A DNA stretch of 64,000 nucleotides from Hyphomicrobiales bacterium (GTDB taxonomy: Bacteria > Pseudomonadota > Alphaproteobacteria > Rhizobiales > Rhizobiaceae), in assembly GCA_900471515.1 (NCBI GenBank), contig UCFC01000002.1:112627-176626 (forward strand). The letters run 5' to 3'. A program made the position numbers and the translations under genes. The stretch's first letter is position 1; every line of letters starts with the position of its first letter. Of this stretch, positions 8,580 to 18,753 are shown in pieces. Under the pieces are notes generated by a model that did not search any database, was not told the origin of the DNA, and saw only the letters and a program-made list of their open reading frames with translations.

Positions 8580-9470
8580 ATGGCCATCATCGATTTGCAG
8601 GACGGCCCGCTTTCGGCCCGCGTTTCGACAGCCGGCGGCGTGCTGCTCGACTTCTCCTGGACACGCGACGGCCGGAAAATCCCGCTCCTGAGACCGGCCG
8701 AAGATGACGCGGATGCGCTCTCATCCGCCGGCTATCCGCTCGTTCCCTTCGGCAACCGTGTGAAGGGCAACCGCTTTACCTTCCAGGGGCGAGACTACGA
8801 CCTCCGGCCGAACAGGGACTGGGATCCGCATTACCTGCATGGCGACGGCTGGCTGGGAGAGTGGGAGCTTCGCTCCGGAAGCGCCAGCGAGGCGCTGATC
8901 GCTTTCCGGCATCGGGCTGACGGCACACCCTATAGCTACGAGGCGGAGCAGCACTTTGCGCTGACGGCAACGGGGCTTCAACTTGCCATGCAGGTTAAAA
9001 ACACCGGTGACGAAGCCCTGCCCTTCGGACTTGGCTGGCATCCCTTCTTTCCCTTGACAGAGGGTACGACGCTTCTTGCCAAAGCCGAGCGTTTCTGGAC
9101 GGAGACCGAGGGCTGGCTGCCGGGGGAGCCCGCCGATATCCCCGCCGATCTCGATTTTTCGCGGGCTGCAACCCTGCCGCGGCGCTGGATCAACAATGGT
9201 TTCGAGGGCTGGGACGGCAGGGCGCGCATTGCCTGGCCGGAGAGCGGCACGGCACTCGACCTGACGGCCGACCCCATCTTCCGCCACGCCGTCATTTTCC
9301 TGTCGGACCAGCGCTTCGATCCCGGCTTTCGCGGCGATTATTTCTGCTTCGAGCCGATGTCCCATCTCGCCAACGGGCATAATCTTCCCGGCCTCGGCGA
9401 CCTCACCGTTCTGCGGCCCGGCGAAAGCCTTGCGGGCTCGATCCGCCTGCAGCCGCGGGAAATCGCCTGA
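8580..9470 (+). CDS. galM: Aldose 1-epimerase (mutarotase) family protein
   Basis: This 296-residue protein has the galactose-mutarotase beta-sandwich fold and would interconvert alpha and beta anomers of a free aldose in the cytoplasm. The catalytic pattern is present: His87 in HYLHGDGW, His154 in GLGWHPFF, and the general-base candidate Glu258 in FCFEPMSH. It is divergent from the araFGH-type transporter and 33 bp upstream of an SDR dehydrogenase on the same strand, suggesting that it prepares the imported sugar for the dehydrogenase. It belongs to the shorter YphB/YihR-like branch, so the sugar is not fixed by sequence. Confidence 0.88.
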   Translation: MAIIDLQDGPLSARVSTAGGVLLDFSWTRDGRKIPLLRPAEDDADALSSAGYPLVPFGNRVKGNRFTFQGRDYDLRPNRDWDPHYLHGDGWLGEWELRSGSASEALIAFRHRADGTPYSYEAEQHFALTATGLQLAMQVKNTGDEALPFGLGWHPFFPLTEGTTLLAKAERFWTETEGWLPGEPADIPADLDFSRAATLPRRWINNGFEGWDGRARIAWPESGTALDLTADPIFRHAVIFLSDQRFDPGFRGDYFCFEPMSHLANGHNLPGLGDLTVLRPGESLAGSIRLQPREIA

Positions 9471-9503
9471 TCATCACGAATGCGCATAGAGAGGAAACAG
9501 ACG

Positions 9504-10280
9504 ATGCCAAACCGCCTTTCCGGAAAACGGGTCTTCATCACGGGTGCCGCACAGGGGATCGGACAGGCGATCGCGGAAGCATTCGCGGCCGAAGATGCCC
9601 GCCTCTTCCTCGTCGATCGCGATGAAAAGCTGTTGCAGCAAACGGCAGCAAGCCTTGCCGCAAAGGGCGCCGTGCTCGGCTATCGGGCGGCCGATATCAG
9701 CGATGGCGAGGCCATCAAGGCTGCCGTCGCCAAAGCGGCGGAAGAGATCGGCAGCATCAATGCCCTCGTCAACAATGCCGGCGTCAATGTCTTTGCCGAG
9801 CCCTTGCAGACAACCGACGAGGAATGGCAGCGCTGTTTCGACATCAACCTGAAGGGCGCCTGGCATTGCTGCCGCTCCGTGCTGCCGCAGATGATCGCGC
9901 AAGGCGGCGGCGTGATCCTCAACATCGCCTCGACCCATGCCTTTACCATCATTCCGCATACCTTCCCCTATCCGCTCGCCAAACATGCGCTCATCGGCAT
10001 GACCAAGTCGCTCGGCATCGAATATGCACCTGACGGCGTGCGGGTGAACGCGATCGCGCCCGGCTATGTCTCGACCCAGAAGGTGATCGACTACTGGAAC
10101 AGTTTCCCCGATCCGGAACAGGCGAAAGCCGAGACGATGAGGCTGCATCCGGGCGGGCGCATCGCCACGCCGCGGGAGATTGCCATGGCGGCGGTCTTCA
10201 TGATTTCGGACGAATGCACGTTCATGAACGCCGCCTGCCTGACGATCGACGGGGGCCTGAGCGTCATGCAGCACCAGTAA
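9504..10280 (+). CDS. SDR-family dehydrogenase, probable aldose 1-dehydrogenase
   Basis: This is a 258-residue classical short-chain dehydrogenase. The TGAAQGIG cofactor motif is at residues 13-20, NNAG at 90-93, and the catalytic set is Asn114, Ser143, Tyr156 and Lys160 (YPLAK). The conserved VDRDE at the end of beta2 favours NAD(H). GAGGAAA before the ATG at 9504 argues for this start over an ATG eight codons upstream. Position after an aldose epimerase and facing an arabinose-type transporter suggests oxidation of an aldose to its lactone, as for L-fucose or L-arabinose dehydrogenases. The exact substrate is not recognised. Confidence 0.85.
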   Translation: MPNRLSGKRVFITGAAQGIGQAIAEAFAAEDARLFLVDRDEKLLQQTAASLAAKGAVLGYRAADISDGEAIKAAVAKAAEEIGSINALVNNAGVNVFAEPLQTTDEEWQRCFDINLKGAWHCCRSVLPQMIAQGGGVILNIASTHAFTIIPHTFPYPLAKHALIGMTKSLGIEYAPDGVRVNAIAPGYVSTQKVIDYWNSFPDPEQAKAETMRLHPGGRIATPREIAMAAVFMISDECTFMNAACLTIDGGLSVMQHQ

Positions 10281-10304
10281 TTGGCAGCACCAGCCATTGC
10301 CGGC

Positions 10305-11321
10305 TCAGCGCTCGCCCTTGACCTGGATCAGATAGGGCGGCGTCAGGCCCGCGGGCATGGCGGGCAGGTGCTGCAGGATCTTCAGGTTGGGATCGAGCGC
10401 CCGGCGCAGGTGATTGGCAAGTGCGGCGCAGGCCCCCTCGATATCGCTGGCAAGCAGCGCGTCGTAGACGCGCGTATGCTCCGATATCATTGCCGAAATT
10501 TCCTCCTCGGTGCGGAAATTCGCGAAAGTCGAGTGGGTGGCGATCAGCACCCGCTGGCTGCGGCGCACGGCTGCAAGAAGCACCGTGTTGGGGCAGCCTG
10601 ACAGCGAATCGAGATGCAGGTCGGCTTCCACCCGCTCCAGCTTTTCCGGCGGCTGCGGATAGGGGCCAAGGGTAGCGAGCCTTTGCCTGCGCTCCTCAAG
10701 CGCATCCTTGTCGAGGAAAGGATAGGCCTGACGCAGGGCCTCCGGCTCCAGCAGGCGGCGCATGTCGTAGTGATGGCGAAAGACCCGGGCACTGAGCGGG
10801 CCGGCGTACCACCGGTTATTGCTGTCCTGTTCGATGATGCCGCTGCGCTCGAGCTGGGTCAGCACTTCATGGGCGATGGTGCGGCTGACATCGTAGTGCT
10901 GGGCAAGGGCCGTCTCGTTCAGCAGGAAACGGCCATAGGCCAGACAGACGGCAACGGCGTGCTCGACTTCCGGATAGATCTGTTCCCTCCGGTTGACGAC
11001 CGGCACGGTCAGCGAATGCGGCAGGTCGAGGCCGGCGGCAAAAAGGTCGCCGCGCTGCGGCGCGCCACCCGGCACGATGAAACCGCGCCCCTCGAAGGTG
11101 TGGATGAGGCCGTCCCCCAGCAGCCGCCCCAGCGCGATACCGGCCGGGATGCGGCTGACATTGAAGGCGCGCGCGACGTTCGCCTGGCCGAGGACAAGAC
11201 CCGGCGCCAGTGCGCGCCGTTCCAGGTGGTCGCGAAGGACCTGGTAGATCGTCAGATAGATCGGCTCTGACCGCACAGCCGCAACGGCGGCGTCAGTCTC
11301 CACCCCGCTCTGCACCGTCAT
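10305..11321 (-). CDS. GntR-type regulator with two tandem winged-helix domains and an FCD domain
   Basis: This 338-residue regulator is longer than the usual 220-260. Residues about 20-84 form a GntR winged helix (IYQVLRDHLERRALAPG, ANVARAFNVSRIPAGIAL, FEGRGFIVP). Residues about 114-175 form a second winged helix (HAVAVCLAYGRFLLNE, ALAQHYDVSRTIAHEVLTQLERSGII). An FCD-like helical domain follows (LEPEALRQAYPF; FANFRTEEEI; EHTRVYDALL). Two DNA-reading heads could suit the 26-bp palindrome at 12343. The gene start overlaps the 3' end of the upstream hydrolase by 29 bp, indicating translational coupling. Ligand unknown. Confidence 0.8.
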   Translation of the reverse strand: MTVQSGVETDAAVAAVRSEPIYLTIYQVLRDHLERRALAPGLVLGQANVARAFNVSRIPAGIALGRLLGDGLIHTFEGRGFIVPGGAPQRGDLFAAGLDLPHSLTVPVVNRREQIYPEVEHAVAVCLAYGRFLLNETALAQHYDVSRTIAHEVLTQLERSGIIEQDSNNRWYAGPLSARVFRHHYDMRRLLEPEALRQAYPFLDKDALEERRQRLATLGPYPQPPEKLERVEADLHLDSLSGCPNTVLLAAVRRSQRVLIATHSTFANFRTEEEISAMISEHTRVYDALLASDIEGACAALANHLRRALDPNLKILQHLPAMPAGLTPPYLIQVKGER

Positions 11322-12282
11322 GTCTGTTCCAGAGGCTCTCTGCCCATTCCCCGATGCGCCCGATCAGTTTGCGGGCGGTCCTGCCTGCACGATCCATGAT
11401 GAAGAAACCATGGATGGTTCCCTGCCATTCCTCGTAACAGACGTCATTTCCGGCGGCAATCAAGCGCTGTGCATAAGAGCGGCCCTCGTCACGCAGCGGA
11501 TCGTGATCGGCCGTGACGAGCAGGGCCGGAGCCAGACGCGAGAGGTCGGGTGCAAGCAGCGGCGACACGCGCGGGTCGGACGGCGGCGTGCCGCCGCAGA
11601 GATAGTTTTCCGCAAACCAGACCATGGTCGACTGATGCAGGGAAAAACCGCTCGAAAACTCGGCCCGGCTGGCGCTCGCGCCGGCAAGATCGGTCGCGGG
11701 ATAGATCAGAACCTGGCCGGCAAGCGGGACGGCAAGATCGCGCGCCCGGATTGCCAGCGACGCGACAATGCTGGCGCCGGCGCTGTCGCCGGCCAGAATC
11801 AGCCTGTCCGCATCGAACCCAAGCATCCCGCCGTTTGCCTGAAGCCAGAGCAGCGCCGCCTCTGCATCCTCCAATGCCGCCGGAAACGGGGCTTCCGGCG
11901 CCTTGCGATATTCGACCGAAAGCACATTGGCCCGCGCCGCATTGGCAAGCGTGCGCACCGGCCCGTCATGGGTTTCGATGCTGCCGACCATCCAGCCGCC
12001 GCCATGGAAGAACAGGATGGTCCGGCGCGTGCCGGCCATGCGGTAAAGCCGCGCCTTCAGCCCGATATCGCCGTTCGGGATTTCCAGATTTTCGATACGG
12101 GCAACCTCGTCCTTTGCCCCCCAATGAAGCGCCAGCCGGATTTCTGAATCGGCACGTGCCTGCTGCGGCGAAAGCGTTTCCATCGCCGGTCCGCCAAGCG
12201 CCTCCTGCTCCTCCAGCAGGGCTCGGTATTCCGGCAGAAGCCTCGACCGGTCCGCAGGCGCTCGTTTGTGTTGCGGCTCCAT
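11293..12282 (-). CDS. Alpha/beta hydrolase, HSL (acetyl-esterase/lipase) family
   Basis: This is a 329-residue cytoplasmic hydrolase of the hormone-sensitive-lipase family. The oxyanion-hole motif HGGGW is at residues 93-97, the nucleophile Ser167 is in GDSAG, and Asp261 (DHDPLRD) and His291 (IHGFF) complete the triad. It is the first gene of a two-gene unit with the tandem-HTH regulator and is divergent from a sugar transporter across a palindromic operator. In this setting it could de-acylate imported sugars or open an aldonolactone; both are inference, since the family is broad. Confidence 0.85.
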   Translation of the reverse strand: MEPQHKRAPADRSRLLPEYRALLEEQEALGGPAMETLSPQQARADSEIRLALHWGAKDEVARIENLEIPNGDIGLKARLYRMAGTRRTILFFHGGGWMVGSIETHDGPVRTLANAARANVLSVEYRKAPEAPFPAALEDAEAALLWLQANGGMLGFDADRLILAGDSAGASIVASLAIRARDLAVPLAGQVLIYPATDLAGASASRAEFSSGFSLHQSTMVWFAENYLCGGTPPSDPRVSPLLAPDLSRLAPALLVTADHDPLRDEGRSYAQRLIAAGNDVCYEEWQGTIHGFFIMDRAGRTARKLIGRIGEWAESLWNRHDGAERGGD

Positions 12283-12342
12283 CGACGCCTCCCCGCTGAT
12301 TGCCTGATGCGATGGAAACGGAAGACGGCAAAAAAGTCAATA

Positions 12343-12368
12343 ATCGAATATTGCATGCGATATTCGAT
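12343..12368. promoter_or_regulatory. 26-bp near-perfect palindromic operator between divergent operons
   Basis: ATCGAATAT (12343-12351) and ATATTCGAT (12360-12368) are exact inverted repeats around TGCATGCG, itself symmetrical except for its outer bases, so 25 bp of arm and core form almost one dyad. It lies in the 150-bp gap between the hydrolase/GntR unit and the sugar transporter operon, where a shared repressor would bind. The tandem-HTH GntR protein is the natural candidate. Confidence 0.8.
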
Positions 12369-12432
12369 CGTGTTAGCGATTGGACATGGCAATGCTGGAA
12401 GAGGACCGGGCTTGCCCAAACGGGAGGATGTC

Positions 12433-13458
12433 ATGACGATTCGCAGTTTCATTGCTGCAGGCCTTGCATGCTCTGTGGCGATTGCGCCGCTCGGCGCCTT
12501 TGCCTCAGACAACAAGATCGCCCTGGTTCCGGGCGGCCCGCACCCTTATTTCGCGCCCTGGGAACAGGCAGCCGCCGATGCCGCCAAGGATTTCGGCATC
12601 GCTGCGGTGGAATACAAAGTGCCGAGCGAATGGAAGCTCGAAGCCCAGACCGAGCTTCTCGAAAGCCTGGCGGCCCAGGGCACCAACGGCTTCGGCGTCT
12701 TTCCGGGCGATGCCGTCGGCATCAATGCCACGCTCTCGGAAATGAAGAGCAACGGCATTCCTTCCGTCGCGCTCGGCGGCTGCGCACAGGACCCGACCGA
12801 TACCGGCCTTTGCCTGGCGACCGACGTGTCGCAATCGGCCTATCTCGGCACGAAGGCGCTGATCGAGGCGATGGGCGGCAAGGGCACGATCGTCCATCTG
12901 GCCGGCCTGCTTGTCGATCCGAACACGACGCTGCGCGTCAAGGCGGTGGAAAAGGCCGTTGCCGAAACGAACGGCGCCGTGACCCTCCTGCAGACGGTCG
13001 GCGATACCGACAGCCAGGAACAGGGCGACCAGAAGGTCAATGCCCTGCTGGCAGCCCAGAAGGACAAGATCAACGGCCTGATCGCCACCGGTTATATTTC
13101 CTCGGTGGTGGCCGCGACTGCGCTCAAGAATCTGGGCGACAAGAAGATCAAGCTCGTCGGCATCGATGACGACAAGATCATCCTCGACGGCATCCGCGAC
13201 GGTTTCGTCGCCGGCACGATGGCGCAGAACCCTTACGGCCAGGCTTATATCGGCGCCTATGTGCTCGATCAGATGGCGGCCGGCTGCAGCGTGAAGGCCG
13301 ATGCGCCGTGGATCGCCACGCCGCAGACGGCGCATTTCGTCGATTCCGGCACGCTGCTGATCTCCGCCAAGAATGTCGACAGCTACAAGGACGACCTGAA
13401 GGCACTGACGAAGAAGCTGCAGGCAGGCTTCAAGGACACCTACCTCGCCTGCAAGTAA
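12433..13458 (+). CDS. Periplasmic sugar-binding protein of a CUT2 ABC transporter
   Basis: This 341-residue secreted protein has a Sec signal peptide (about residues 1-23, ending GAFASDN) and a type I periplasmic binding fold (ALVPGGPHPYFAPWEQAAADAA near the start, shortened here; IATGYISSVVAATAL; LVGIDDDKIILDGI). GGGAGGA lies just before the ATG at 12433, so the longer open frame is not used. It heads an operon of two permeases, an ATPase, a dehydratase and a mutarotase. Two separate permease genes recall rhamnose-type transporters of R. leguminosarum. The sugar is not identified; a 6-deoxyhexose is plausible given the RhaM/FucM-like gene. Confidence 0.87.
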   Translation: MTIRSFIAAGLACSVAIAPLGAFASDNKIALVPGGPHPYFAPWEQAAADAAKDFGIAAVEYKVPSEWKLEAQTELLESLAAQGTNGFGVFPGDAVGINATLSEMKSNGIPSVALGGCAQDPTDTGLCLATDVSQSAYLGTKALIEAMGGKGTIVHLAGLLVDPNTTLRVKAVEKAVAETNGAVTLLQTVGDTDSQEQGDQKVNALLAAQKDKINGLIATGYISSVVAATALKNLGDKKIKLVGIDDDKIILDGIRDGFVAGTMAQNPYGQAYIGAYVLDQMAAGCSVKADAPWIATPQTAHFVDSGTLLISAKNVDSYKDDLKALTKKLQAGFKDTYLACK

Positions 13459-13465
13459 CGCAAGC

Positions 13466-13490
13466 GGCGCGGGGCCGAACGTCCCGCGCC
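13466..13490 (+). promoter_or_regulatory. Stem-loop after the sugar-binding protein gene
   Basis: GGCGCGGG (13466-13473) pairs perfectly with CCCGCGCC (13483-13490) around a 9-base loop, eight bases after the binding-protein stop. A T-rich stretch (CATTTCCTTTT) follows, so it may partly terminate transcription. This would favour binding protein over permease expression. Confidence 0.55.
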
Positions 13491-13527
13491 CGTCATTTCC
13501 TTTTCACGAGACCGGTCATCCCAGCGC

Positions 13528-14547
13528 ATGGCACCCATCGACAATGATAGTCCCGTCCCCGATGCAGGCCGACCAAGCCTGCTGGGACTGCTGACCAGGG
13601 GGCCGGCGCAGCTTGGCCTGCTGATCATCCTCCTGATCCTGTGGGGCGTCTTCACGAGCCTCGCGCCGGGCTTCCTGTCGCGCTTCAACCTGAATTCCAT
13701 GGGGCGCTCGGTGGCGATCGATGTCGTCGTCGGCTTCGCGCAGATGGTGGTGCTGGCAACCGGCGGCATGAACCTCTCCGTCGGAGCGATCGGCGTCTGC
13801 TGCGTGATGGTCGCCGGCTACCTGATGCAGGCGGCCGGCCTGCCGATCCCCGTCGCAATCCTCCTGACGCTCGCCTTCGGCGGCCTGCTCGGGATGCTCA
13901 ACGGGCTGGCAATCGTCAAGACCGGGGTCAACAGCTTCATCGTGACGCTGGCGAGTGCCAGCCTGTTTTCCGGTGGCATGCTGATCTTCACCAAGGGCGT
14001 GCCGCTGAACGGCCTGCCGGCAACCTTCGGCGCCTTCGGGCGAAGCGGCGTCGGTCCGGTGCCGTCGCTCGCAATCGTTGCCCTGCTGATCGGCGCCCTG
14101 CTCTATATCCTGTTCAAGCATACGGTGCTCGGCCGGCAGATTCTGGCCGTCGGCGCCAATGCGCGCGCGGCGGAAATGTCCGGCATTCCGGTCGGGCGGA
14201 TCACGATCTTCGTGCATGTCCTTTCGGGCGTGCTCGCCGGTGCCGCGGCCCTGATGCTGACCTCCAGGCTCTCGGCGGCCATGCCTGCCGTTGCCGGCGA
14301 CGACTGGCTGCTGCCCTCGTTCCTGGCGCCCGTGATCGGCGGCACGGCGCTTGCCGGCGGCATGGTGTCGGTCATCGGCACGATCCTCGGCGCGCTGCTG
14401 GTTGCCACCATCCGCAGCGGCCTGCTCGTGCTGCAGGTCGGGAACTTCTGGCTGCAGCTCTTCCTCGGCATCTTCCTGCTCTTGGCGATCCTCTTCGAGC
14501 GCTACCGGGCAAAGCTCGCCATCCGCGAACAGACGAGGCGGGCATGA
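13528..14547 (+). CDS. Sugar ABC transporter permease (first of two)
   Basis: This 339-residue inner-membrane protein is of the RbsC/CUT2 permease class, with about ten hydrophobic segments and the family block NLSVGAIGV after segment three, plus GTALAGGMVSVIGTILGALL near the end. It would form one half of a heterodimeric channel with the next gene, whose ATG overlaps this stop codon by four bases. It follows the binding protein after a short gap holding a stem-loop. Confidence 0.88.
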   Translation: MAPIDNDSPVPDAGRPSLLGLLTRGPAQLGLLIILLILWGVFTSLAPGFLSRFNLNSMGRSVAIDVVVGFAQMVVLATGGMNLSVGAIGVCCVMVAGYLMQAAGLPIPVAILLTLAFGGLLGMLNGLAIVKTGVNSFIVTLASASLFSGGMLIFTKGVPLNGLPATFGAFGRSGVGPVPSLAIVALLIGALLYILFKHTVLGRQILAVGANARAAEMSGIPVGRITIFVHVLSGVLAGAAALMLTSRLSAAMPAVAGDDWLLPSFLAPVIGGTALAGGMVSVIGTILGALLVATIRSGLLVLQVGNFWLQLFLGIFLLLAILFERYRAKLAIREQTRRA

Positions 14548-15500
14548 AGACGCTGCTTTCCTTCGCCGCACGCACGCAGTGGTCCGGCATTCTCGCAGGC
14601 GTCATCGCCGGCGCTGTTGCGCTCAGCCTCGCATCTCCCGCCTTCATGACCGAATTCAACTGGTTCGTCATGCTGCGCAGCATCTGCGTGTCGCTGCTCG
14701 TCGCCTTCAGCCAGATGGTGATGCTGGGCGTCGGCCAGATGAACCTTTCGGTCGGGGCGCTTGGCGGGCTCGTAGCCGTCGTCACCGGCGGGCTGATGGA
14801 CGTCTGGGGCCTGCCGGCCATTGTCGCGATCATGCTCGGCATCGCCTTCGGCGGCCTTGCCGGCTTCATCAATGGCTGGCTGACGGTGCGCACCGGCATC
14901 AACGGCTTCATCGTCACGCTGGCGACGGGATCGGCCTTTGCCGGCATCAATCTCGGCATCACCAAGGCCATCCCCTTCTACAATCTGTCGCCCGCCTTCG
15001 TCGCCTTCGGCAACGGCCGTTTCGGACCCTTCCCCTTGCTCCTCATCGTGCCGCTGGTCGTGACCGTACTGCTCGTCGTCTTCTTTGCCCGCACGGTCGA
15101 GGGCCGCTACATGCTGGCGGTCGGCGGCAATGCCCCTGCGGCGGAACTCTCCGGCATCTCCGTTGCCCGCGCCACCATCATGGCGCATGTGCTCTCGGGC
15201 CTGCTGGCAGCGACCGCCGGCGTGCTGGCCGTCGCCCAGCTCGGCTCGGCGCAGCCGACGATCGGGGCGGACTGGGTGGTGATTTCCTTTGCAGCACCGA
15301 TCATCGGCGGCGCAAGCCTTGCAGGCGGCTCCATCTCCATCCTCGGCACGTTCATTGCCGTGCTGCTGGTCGGGCTCATCCAGAATGCCATGGTGCTGCT
15401 TGCGGTCGACCCCTACTGGGTCACGTTCCTGCTCGGCGCGCTGATCCTTGCCGCCGTCTGGATCAACCGCTATCGCGCGATCCGCGTCGGGGAGGATTGA
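14544..15500 (+). CDS. Sugar ABC transporter permease (second of two)
   Basis: This 318-residue CUT2 permease is a paralogue of the gene before it (NLSVGALGG; GGASLAGGSISILGTFIAVLLVG), with about ten membrane segments. The start overlaps the previous stop as ATGA, giving translational coupling and likely one-to-one production. Paired permeases of this class occur in rhamnose-type importers; most ribose/arabinose importers use a homodimer. It is followed directly by the ATPase gene. Confidence 0.88.
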   Translation: MKTLLSFAARTQWSGILAGVIAGAVALSLASPAFMTEFNWFVMLRSICVSLLVAFSQMVMLGVGQMNLSVGALGGLVAVVTGGLMDVWGLPAIVAIMLGIAFGGLAGFINGWLTVRTGINGFIVTLATGSAFAGINLGITKAIPFYNLSPAFVAFGNGRFGPFPLLLIVPLVVTVLLVVFFARTVEGRYMLAVGGNAPAAELSGISVARATIMAHVLSGLLAATAGVLAVAQLGSAQPTIGADWVVISFAAPIIGGASLAGGSISILGTFIAVLLVGLIQNAMVLLAVDPYWVTFLLGALILAAVWINRYRAIRVGED

Positions 15501-15501
15501 G

Positions 15502-17025
<1,524 letters not shown>

Positions 17026-17033
17026 GAGGAACC

Positions 17034-18152
17034 ATGGCCCGCATTGAAAAGATCGAACTGCGCATGGTGGATCTGCCGCCCAAGGTGAAGCGCACCGATG
17101 CGATCCAGAGCTTCGTCAGCCAGGAAACGCCCATCGTCACCATCACCGATTCCGACGGCGCTTCCGGCACAGGCTATTCCTACACGATCGGCACCGGCGG
17201 CTCCTCCGTCATGCGGCTGCTTGCGGACCATCTGGCGCCGCTGCTGATCGGCGAGGATGCCGATTGCATCGAGGCGATCTGGCACAAGCTGGAATTTGCG
17301 ACCCACGCCACGACGATCGGCGCGATCACGGCGCTGGCACTCGCCGCCGTCGATACCGCACTCTGGGATCTGAGGGCGAAAAAACAGATGCTGCCGCTCT
17401 GGAAACTCGCTGGCGGCGCCAAGGAAAGCTGCCCGCTCTATACGACCGAGGGCGGCTGGCTGCATATCGGGAAGGAAGCGCTTGTCGAAGACGCACTACA
17501 GGCGAAAGCCAAGGGTTTTGCCGGCTCGAAGGTCAAGATCGGCAAACCGCACGGCGCCGAGGATTACGAGCGGCTGTCGGCGGTGCGGGCCGCGCTCGGC
17601 GACGGTTTCGAGATCATGACCGACTGCAATCAGGGTTTTACGATCGACGAAGCGATCCGTCGCGCGTCGCGGCTGAAGGAACTCGATCTTGCCTGGATAG
17701 AGGAGCCGCTGCCGGCCGACGATCTCGACGGTCATATCCGGCTGTCGCGCTCGACGGCGACGCCTGTCGCGGTCGGCGAATCCATCTACTCGCTCCGGCA
17801 TTTCCGCGAATATATGCAGAAGGGCGCCTGCTCCATCGTGCAGGTCGACGTCGCCCGCATCGGCGGCATCACGCCCTGGCTGAAAGTGGCGCATGCGGCC
17901 GAAGCCTTCGATATCCCCGTCTGCCCGCATTTCCTGATGGAACTGCATGTCAGCCTGGTCTGCGCCGTCCAGAACGGCAGATATGTCGAATATATCCCGC
18001 AGCTCGACGACCTCACGACAGAGGGCATGGAGATCCGAAACGGCCGCGCCATCGCCCCTTGCGAACCCGGCATCGGCATCGAATGGGACTGGGATGCGGT
18101 GAAGGCCCGCAGCATCGCAGAGTTCACGACGGAAATCACACAAGGGCGGTAG
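17034..18152 (+). CDS. Enolase-superfamily acid-sugar dehydratase (mandelate racemase subgroup)
   Basis: This is a 372-residue enzyme of the mandelate racemase/muconate lactonizing family. The acid-sugar dehydratase active site is complete: the KxK motif at Lys166/Lys168, Mg ligands Asp197, Glu223 and Glu249, and the His299-Asp272 dyad (CPHF; QVDVAR). The chemistry would be Mg-dependent removal of water from an aldonate to a 2-keto-3-deoxy acid. GGAGGA precedes the ATG and the gene is 8 bp after the transporter ATPase, so the substrate should derive from the sugar imported by that system. The specific acid sugar is not recognisable. Confidence 0.87.
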   Translation: MARIEKIELRMVDLPPKVKRTDAIQSFVSQETPIVTITDSDGASGTGYSYTIGTGGSSVMRLLADHLAPLLIGEDADCIEAIWHKLEFATHATTIGAITALALAAVDTALWDLRAKKQMLPLWKLAGGAKESCPLYTTEGGWLHIGKEALVEDALQAKAKGFAGSKVKIGKPHGAEDYERLSAVRAALGDGFEIMTDCNQGFTIDEAIRRASRLKELDLAWIEEPLPADDLDGHIRLSRSTATPVAVGESIYSLRHFREYMQKGACSIVQVDVARIGGITPWLKVAHAAEAFDIPVCPHFLMELHVSLVCAVQNGRYVEYIPQLDDLTTEGMEIRNGRAIAPCEPGIGIEWDWDAVKARSIAEFTTEITQGR

Positions 18153-18156
18153 CGAC

Positions 18157-18486
18157 ATGCAGCGCATGGGCATGGTGATCGGCCTGGAGCCGGACAAGGT
18201 CGCGAACTACAAGGCGCTTCATGCCGCCGTCTGGCCGGAGATCCTGACGCTGCTTTCGGCCTGCAACATCACCAACTATTCGATCTTCCTGAAAGAGCCG
18301 GAGAACCTGCTCTTCGGCTATTGGGAATATGTCGGCGACAACTTCGAAGCCGACATGGCGAAAATGGCCGCCGATCCGGCAAACCGGGCATGGTGGGAAG
18401 CCTGCATGCCCTGCCAGAAGCCGCTTTCGACCCGCCGGGAAGGCGAGTGGTGGGCGATGATGCCGGAGGTGTTTCACCTCGATTGA
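18157..18486 (+). CDS. RhaM/FucM-type sugar mutarotase (L-rhamnose mutarotase family)
   Basis: This 109-residue protein belongs to the small dimeric alpha/beta-barrel family that includes RhaM/RhaU and the Xanthomonas/Burkholderia L-fucose mutarotase. Landmarks are the histidine in LHAAVWPEI near residue 24, NYSIFL, the LFGYWEY strand and WWxxMP near the end. It would equilibrate anomers of a 6-deoxy sugar for the pathway. It is the last gene of the transporter-dehydratase operon, four bases after the dehydratase. Its presence is the best hint that the imported sugar is a deoxyhexose such as L-fucose or L-rhamnose. Confidence 0.88.
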   Translation: MQRMGMVIGLEPDKVANYKALHAAVWPEILTLLSACNITNYSIFLKEPENLLFGYWEYVGDNFEADMAKMAADPANRAWWEACMPCQKPLSTRREGEWWAMMPEVFHLD

Positions 18487-18590
18487 GACAGGGCTCACAA
18501 GCGCGCCCGGCATGCAGCGCATCGGCGAGCCATAGAATGGCAATCCTGCAATCATTGCATTATTTGCGATCAATGATGAATGGGGCTCTC

Positions 18591-18680
18591 ATGGCCAGCA
18601 TGACGATCCGCAACATTGATGATGGGCTGAAACGGCGCCTTCGAATCCGCGCCGCCAGCCACGGTCGGTCTATGGAGTAC
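18591..18680 (+). pseudogene. Truncated FitA/VapB-type ribbon-helix-helix antitoxin
   Basis: The reading from ATG 18591 begins MASMTIRNIDDGLKRRLRIR and continues AASHGRSME, which is the N-terminal ribbon-helix-helix of FitA-like antitoxins. After SME the expected acidic helix (EEARxIL) is lost and the frame runs on without homology into the 3' end of hicB. No toxin partner follows. It is read as a decayed antitoxin; a short functional DNA-binding peptide cannot be excluded. Confidence 0.6.
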
Positions 18681-18753
18681 AAAGCGCTGCGGGAATTGCG
18701 TTCACGTTTCACCCGTCTCATATCGTCGGCGCCGCAGCTATCCGCGGTTCAGG

